From the NCBI GenBank assembly GCA_003254905.1, contig QANU01095819.1, positions 1,230,404 to 1,294,403 of the forward strand: DNA of 64,000 bases, in the 5' to 3' direction. This document shows, one piece after another, positions 57,336-64,000 of this stretch. The first letter of the stretch is position 1. Each line of letters opens with the position of its first letter. Source of the stretch: Nissolia schottii (Eukaryota; Streptophyta; Magnoliopsida; Fabales; Fabaceae). The notes below the pieces were generated by a model. That model had not been told where the DNA came from. It ran no database searches and saw only the letters and a program-made list of their open reading frames with translations. A program made the translations under genes and the position numbers.

Positions 57336-60300
57336 ATGAAAGGGTTGAAATCCCTAATCCCAAATGTCCCTGTTCTGCCGCTTAAGCGCCACTCCCTTGG
57401 CTCCGCCGGAAACAATGCTTCGGCAGGAAATCCTCCTCCGCCGGCGGAGGAATCCTTCAACCTCCTCCCGAGTGCCGATGTAACGCCTGTGTGTATGACC
57501 ATAAAACTGGCGCCAAACTTGGTGGAAGAGATCAAGCGGGTGGAGGCAGAGGGTGGGAAGGTGCGGATGAAATTCGATTCCAACCCCAAAAATTCCAATG
57601 GAAACGTGAGTTTCTCTTCCTCTGCCAACTTTTTGTTGACATGCTTGCTTTCATTTTGTGCAATTCATTTGGGTGGTGATAGTGGTGCTATATTGTGTCT
57701 AGCTACTGCTGATTGGAGTTGGCCGATCTGTAGCTCATGAAAATTTCTTGGCTTAAGGTTTGAATCTAGAAATTCTCCATTGATAGAGGATTTGTAATTC
57801 CATAGTAAATTCTTATTGAGGTTGGTGGTTTTCCCTAGCCTTAAAATGGGGAGAGCCTCCCCTAACCCTAAGCTTTATCCTCTTAAAAAAGGATATCTAG
57901 TTATATACTTGTATGAATATACTTACTAGCCTTTGTTTACAGTACAACAAGACGTTTCTCTCAATTTGGTTGAAATTATTTCTATGCAACGAATTGTAAA
58001 CTTTATAATTTGATTTACTGGCTTATGGAATTTGTTTATCACTTCAATGCTAGAGTAGACTTAAGGCTGGATTCTCATAATATGACAATTGGTGAGAGGT
58101 TTCATTAATACATAGCTGGAACATGTTGTTCGTTGTGTTTTACTCTCAACTTTCAATAAATTATAATACTCACAGTTGTATTTGTTCATTACTATGTCAT
58201 TAATGGGATTTGTTTCGGGATGTTCATATTGTTCTAGATTATTGAAGTTGGTGGGAAGGAGTTCAGATTTATGTGGTCATCGGAATTTGGTGACCTATGT
58301 GATATATATGAAGAGCGCCAAAGTGGTGAAGATGGAAATGGTTTGCTTGTGGAATTTGGGTATGCTTGGCGCAAAGTGAATGTACAACGTATATTGGATG
58401 AGTCAACCAAGAATCACGTCAAAAGGCGGTCAGAAGAAGCCGAGCGCAATCAAAAGTCACGGAAGTGTGAAACTTATATTGAAGATATACCTTGTTATAA
58501 TTCTATATTATGCACTCATTCCCTTTGATAACACTTGTCATCAATTTGATATTATCTGCAGTCTATTTCTTTGTTTCTGTGATTATTTGCTATGGGTTGC
58601 AATCGTTATGCATTAATAAGAATATGCACATATTATATATATTTATTAGCTGGTTACTGGTGGAACATTCTCTCAAAAAATTACATTTGCATTCTCAAGT
58701 TTCAAAGTTATCCAATGAAAGTTAATTTATACACACACACTGTAGTATTAATCTCAAGCACTTCTTAAGGCAATGCATTGAAGTTTACTGTGAAGTTTTG
58801 GTACATAATCATTCTATGGTTGAAATTCATTCAGCTGCCTTCACCAATCTTAGTCACATATAGCATGTTAATTAAAATGAATCATGCATTATATTACTTG
58901 TACATATGTCATTTGGCTTGTAATACATTTATTGGTTCTCTGTTTTTATTTTAAAATTTTTTTATTCACTCCTTTATGTATATTTCTAATGTCACTTTCA
59001 TCTTACTGATAGCTTCACCACCCTTAGCAGTAGTTTGTGATGCATTGAGATCTCTTGCCTTTATATTTTGGGCTCTCTGACCATTTATTTTTAATTCTTT
59101 CCAACAGAGCCATTGTTTTAGAGCCTAGGAATCCATCCATGAAGAGCCAGATAAAACCGATAGCTGCTGTTAAGGGTAATTTTTCTTTTGCTCCTTGTGC
59201 TACATGCCTCACCTCATTCTCTTCTTATTTGTTTCTTGTATTCTTTTTTTAACCATCCCTTCATACACACTCAGAGTTGCATTTAAAACGTTCATAAAAA
59301 ACTGAGAGTTTATCACTGTTATTCTTATTCCTAATTTTATTATGCTAATCCTTTTTGTTGATCAAAATTTGATTCCAAACAGCTGTAATTACCACTAAAA
59401 TACAATACCTCAAACCTATTGTGAGTTAAATAATTATGAACTCAAATATTTCCTTAGAGATTATATGATGTGAGCCTATGGAGTTTTGCAATCACAACAA
59501 CTCAGACAGTTATGGATTAGTATTACTTTTTGGGCGTAAAATTTTAAACCTTTATTCTTTCATGCCATGAAAAAAAAATTCAAATTTGTTTGGTTGCTGA
59601 TATTGGGCATGGTTTCACCACTCTATTATGTTCAACTAAAATATTATAGTTTTATTGAAATGCACAAACATTTATATTTATATATTTAACTATCTGATTG
59701 AGGAGTTTTTTTCTTCTGCTGTGTTCAGCTACTCCTTGGAAGAATTACAATAAAAAGAAAGAGGCTCCTCTTAGGAAAAGGAAAGTGGAAGCTATTCGAG
59801 GTGATTAAGTTTACAACTCTAGGACAAAGTTTTGTTCAATCTTAAGATGGCATCAGTTTAGTAGTATTGGATCGTTTCCATATGAGATTTTGTTATCACG
59901 TTGATTGTCTTTGTAATGTCCGAAACTTTGTATAGTTGAAGGCCCCACAAAATCTATGTATAAGCGTGTGTCTTCGAAAAATGCTACTGAGGGCATGCGT
60001 TCTTCTCCTCTTTCATCTCCACAAGATCAACCTATTGCTTCATCCACTACACTGGGAGTTGCAAATATCTCTTATAAGAAAATTGATGGTGCTTCTGCAT
60101 CACAAATTATCGAAAAGTGTGACACTAATGCTGGCTACGAGAAAGGAATCCCTACTAGGACAAACATTGCAATGGGGGACACACCAAGAGGCAAAGGAAA
60201 TAGTATAGATAAACCAATAGATTTGCAGAGCACGTTGATTTCTCTTCTCATGAATAAACCTAATGGATTGACTTTAAAGGTATTGTGTAAAAACTGATAC

Positions 60301-63300
60301 TTCTAAAGCTTGTTCATAGCATCTCTAAAGCTTGTTCATAGCATCTCGAGCTTTTCGATTAATCTAATTTTATTGTTCATAGTATCTCGGGCTTTTTGAT
60401 TAATCTAATTTTATCTTCTTAATTTCTTTTACCCTTTGATTGCAGGCCATGGAGAAAGTTGTTCAAGACATACTTCCAGATTCCCGAAAGAAAATTAAGC
60501 CAATATTGAGAAAAGTAAGTTGTGGATATTGAAAGAGAAATGACTGTTGTTTAAAACCCTTGATTTCTATGAAATTCAGTTCTTAGCACTGTATAGAAGC
60601 GGTATTATTCATATTAGAATAAAAGGAAGTGATAAGTATGAGTAATATAATGGCCTGCTTTAGTACAAGAATGTATGGGTTAATAATAATTAACAAACTT
60701 ATATCCACTGGAATCTTTTACTTCGGTGATCTAATTCTTCATTTTATTTTGAACTTCAGATTGCAAAATACAAGTCCCCAGGAAGGTATATTTTGCTACC
60801 AGTAGTGGATTTGGAAAGCCTTAAGAAACCACAGATTGAAAGTGGAAGGTATTTGTTATTTTCATGATGGTTCAAGTGTGTCACTTTTACGTTGTAGTTG
60901 CCACAAAGTTTTCCATCTTGGTTGTTATCTTTGGTTGGTAAATTTGTGATTACTAATATTCACTTTTTCCTTGGGGGCGAGTGGGGTGGGGTGTTAAACT
61001 TTTGTTAACATTTAATTGTGATTTAAAGAAGTCTTCAATTTCTTGAATTTTCTACTCAATATGACTGTTAACTATAATATTATTTTAGAATTTTTCTTAA
61101 ATTGTTGCAATTTTTGCATGTAAGTTGTGTTATCATATTTTTACAGTTCTCCAGATGACAATCATGGCCAGATATCTGCTCATCAAGAATTTAATGATCA
61201 CCTAGTTCCACAGGGAGGCTTGAGTGGGAAAGTTTCCAATGATGATTTGGAAAAATTGGTTCAAATAAACTCCAACGTGGAAGAAGAATCAAACGCATTT
61301 GAAAAAATTAATTTCCAACATGCTTCACCTTATTTCTTTGGTGGAGAAAAAGGTCCTGATCATAGCAAGTGGTTGGGAGGCGACACTAGTGATGGTGGAA
61401 GTGACAATGACAATGAAATTGATAATGGTGATAGTGGAAGTGACACTAAAAGTCATAGTAAGAGTTATGCTAGAACAGGGAGTGGGAGTAGTAGTGACAG
61501 TGAAAGTGATGCATCTTTCAACAGTAAAGAGGGTTTGGACGAGGATGCTAATATTGTGACTGGTGATGAAGAAAAAGAGAGCAAGCACAAAATAGGAGGT
61601 GAAGCTATAGAAAACGCGTCTTCTCGATATGATTATGAGGGGTTCCACGAGTGGCAAATGAATACAAGTAGAATGCTTGATGAAAGGGAAAATGGAGTTA
61701 AGGATATCTCTAGGCATGGGCAGTCTGACAACCCTGAAATATTATCAAGAGGTAAACGTAAGAGGGATTCCAATGTGAAGAAGGTTGATGTTACCGTTTC
61801 TAATAAAGGTCAAAAAACTACAGAAAACATGTCTTCTCAATTTGATTATGAGGGGCTCCACGAGTGGCAAATGAATATAAGAAGAATGCTTGATGAAAGG
61901 GAAAATGGAGTTAAGGATAGCTTCATGCATGGACAATCTGACAACCCTGAAATATTATTGAAAGGTAAACGTAAGAGAGATTCTAATATGGAGAATGCTG
62001 ATGCTACCGTTTCTAATAAATGTGGAAAAGCTACGATAAGCATGCCTCTTCGACCTGAATATGAGGATCTCCATGAGTGGTCAATGAATATAATGAGAAT
62101 GATTGATGAAAGGGAAAATGGAGTTAAGGATGGAAAACAAATACCTAACTCATTGGAAGTGGTGGTTGATGGAGGAAAGGATACAAGAGCTGATACTGAT
62201 AAAAATAATGGTGGTCAGAAAAGAGAATCTTCTTCAGTTGAAGATCATTGCCCGTTCTCAAAGTTTGAAAAGGATGAGCCAGAATTGAAGGGACCTATAA
62301 AGACTTTATCTCAGTAAGCAATCATTCTATTTTGTATTATTTAACATTAATTCTTTTATGTATTGTTGCCGCTTTTCTATGTGTTGTTGATTTTGTGTGG
62401 GGTTTCATTAACCACGTTTAGTAATTTTATTTTCATATTTTCTATTTTGTTTCTGATACCTGGATTTGTTTTTTCTGATGTCAGATATAGAGAATATGTG
62501 GAGGATTTTCGTGATAAATATGATTATTACATCGCCTCGAACATGATTATTAAAAGTTTCAGGTTAGCAGTTTTACAATTATAGGTTTCCTTGCTTCTTT
62601 GTTAGATATTTGCTTTGATAACTTGTTTGATAATCTGTCTAACATCTTGCCCATAACTTGTATTTCATAGGGGTCGATTTCGTCAACTAGGCAGGAGTTT
62701 AGATTATTTCGCTAAAGATGACAGAGATATAGACATGTATTATGAAATCTTGGGGCAGGTGAAAGAGAATTATGAACGTCACTTTTCGGTAAGTTATATT
62801 TAGCGTCACATTTAGATGCTACATTTTTTGTCGGCTCAAATGTTAGGCAAGTCATATTTTCCCGTATTCTTGTTCTTAGGTCATCAGTTTTCTCAAAATT
62901 TGTGTTTTAGGTAAGTCCATTTTATCTATCTGAATCAATTTACGTATAAACTGTAAAATACTTATATTATATATCTACATCAGATATAAATGAAACATAT
63001 AAATTGTATAAAATCATTCTATATTGTTGTGTGTCTTTTCTTTTATTAAATGTCATGTTTCCAATTCCAATTTAAGTATTTCTCTGTGATTTTGAAATTA
63101 TTGTGTTGAGCGCGTTGCACTTTAGATTCGATTCCATCTTTTGTGCACCATTTATGTGCATCTATCCAACAGTTTAAACTTTTGAGAGAGATGATTGTTG
63201 TCAATCATAAATAACCACCTGATATAGCATTGTCTACTATGTTCACTGACTAATAGCTATTTGAATTTCTTACCTTTACTCAATTGCTTGGTGTTTTAAC

Positions 63301-63603
63301 CTATACCGTAACTGTTTCCTTGTATTTACGTACATTTTTCTAAATATGCGGCCATAATTTGAGTTGCAGAAACATAAGAGAATGAAGAAAATATTTGCTA
63401 TACTTCATGCCGAAGTGAAGGTAATTATTTATTTAGAACTTGTACTTTCGTTGATGTGAAAACCATTTCATATGTAATATTTTTTTTGCGTCATTATTGT
63501 TACATCTTTTCCCATTTTTATAACACACATTTTCCTCTGCCTCTTCTTGCAGCAACTTAAGAAAATGATCATTGACTTTGTGGACTTGCGTAAAAAACAG
63601 TAA
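57336..63603 (+). CDS. Plant ELL-like protein with C-terminal occludin/ELL domain, 867 aa, 12 exons
   Basis: Exons: 57336-57605, 58238-58464, 59108-59175, 59729-59800, 59936-60279, 60446-60514, 60760-60848, 61147-62313, 62485-62562, 62671-62788, 63370-63420, 63553-63603. The joined frame is 2604 nt and open. The last 99 residues, QYREYVEDFRDKYDYYIASN through KQLKKMIIDFVDLRKK, have the helical pattern of the occludin/ELL domain (paired YxxY entry, long helices, terminal LKxxI). Residues about 47-165 and the segment ending RYILLPVVDLES (about 325-379) recall the ELL N-terminal and winged-helix regions. ELL proteins raise the elongation rate of RNA polymerase II. The large exon 8 encodes an acidic Ser/Asp/Gly-rich stretch, then about 2.4 copies of a 71-residue repeat (HEWQMN..RMLDERENGVKD). 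GKRKRDS in repeats 1 and 2 may be nuclear localisation signals. All introns are GT-AG. The gene structure is firm; the ELL identity is inferred from pattern only. Confidence 0.8.
61609..62150 (+). repeat. 213-bp in-frame coding repeat, ~2.5 copies
   Basis: Within exon 8 of the ELL-like gene. Unit starts at about 61610, 61823 and 62036, exactly 213 nt (71 codons) apart. Each unit encodes YEGLHEWQMN, RMLDERENGVKD and, in the first two, GQSDNPEIL and GKRKRDSN. The third unit ends after ENGVKDG. Confidence 0.92.
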
Positions 63604-64000
63604 AAATGCGTTTCTGCACGTAGAATTGATTTCTTCTCATCAAGGTTAGTGTGTTTCAAGGGTCCATGAAGCGTAATGATGCATTTTTTTGTGTAAGATT
63701 GGATATACACACTTTTGATTCAAGTCTTGCTAGAGAAGTAAATTTGCACTTCATTTTTTATGTTTGGTTTAGTTGCACTTGATTTTAAATGTTGGTGTTT
63801 ATCTTTGTGGACGGTCTAGCAGGTTTTGACTATTGTTAAGCCTAAACCTTTACATTGGTTTGATTTAGACCCCTTCTTTTAAGAATAAAACATTAAATCA
63901 GTTCCTTTTGTAACATTAATCAAATTTGTCTTCATAGTTTAAAATTGATTAAATTTATTATTGTAATTGGCAAATGACAATCAAATTAGTTCTTGGAATA
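63604..64000. other. 3' UTR and downstream flank of the ELL-like gene
   Basis: T-rich sequence with no further coding or repeat signal before the window ends. A probable 3' UTR for the first few hundred bases. Confidence 0.5.

Overview
The window is plant nuclear DNA, most likely from a phaseoloid legume such as soybean (Glycine). It is AT-rich, its genes are compact and split by short GT-AG introns, and the gene families are plant types (Dof factor, PP2A B55 subunit, PHOSPHO1-like HAD phosphatases, a PWWP protein of the At1g51745 kind). The spacers hold Mutator-like foldback elements, hAT-like elements, a Ty1/copia retrotransposon and a Helitron helicase remnant. The species is an inference from style and not a database match.

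Layout. The first 18 kb has no gene I can support. It holds a 211-bp Mutator-like MITE (337-547), two arrays of hairpin-forming TTGGCGAATT units (2.77-3.0 kb and 3.7-4.1 kb, the second inside a foldback), a 1.04-kb long-TIR element (7119-8157) and a broken copia element with both LTRs and its target duplication (10398-16354). From 18.2 to 24.7 kb, on the minus strand, lie two tandem copies of a four-exon HAD phosphatase gene with identical lengths for the first three exons. From 25.6 to 29.3 kb is a nest of hAT-like and foldback repeats, part of it duplicated in tandem as 1.15-kb units. At 31.9-34.1 kb on the minus strand an intact 413-codon ORF of unknown function lies just downstream of a frameshifted two-exon fragment of a PWWP gene. 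A Helitron helicase scrap follows at 35.2-35.5 kb. From 38.6 to 44.4 kb is a complete 14-exon PP2A B55 subunit gene.

At about 45.81-46.05 kb is an RNA gene that does not appear as an ORF. It has an upstream sequence element, a TATA box at Pol III spacing, an RNase P/MRP catalytic core with the P4 bulged U, a closing P1 helix and a T-run terminator. Plants keep RNase MRP RNA but not nuclear RNase P RNA, so I call it RNase MRP RNA. After repeat-bearing spacer comes a Dof gene (53118-53795) whose leader contains an in-frame duplicated segment and a long uORF. Next is a tandem spacer duplication (55.4-56.9 kb) in which one copy carries a 298-bp MULE MITE with a perfect 9-bp target duplication and the other copy is the empty site. 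Last is a 12-exon gene (57336-63603) for an 867-residue protein with the C-terminal occludin/ELL-type domain of Pol II elongation factor ELL and an internal 71-residue repeat.

The genes are not an operon or a pathway. The only functional cluster is the phosphatase pair. I found no CRISPR array and no intact tRNA gene.
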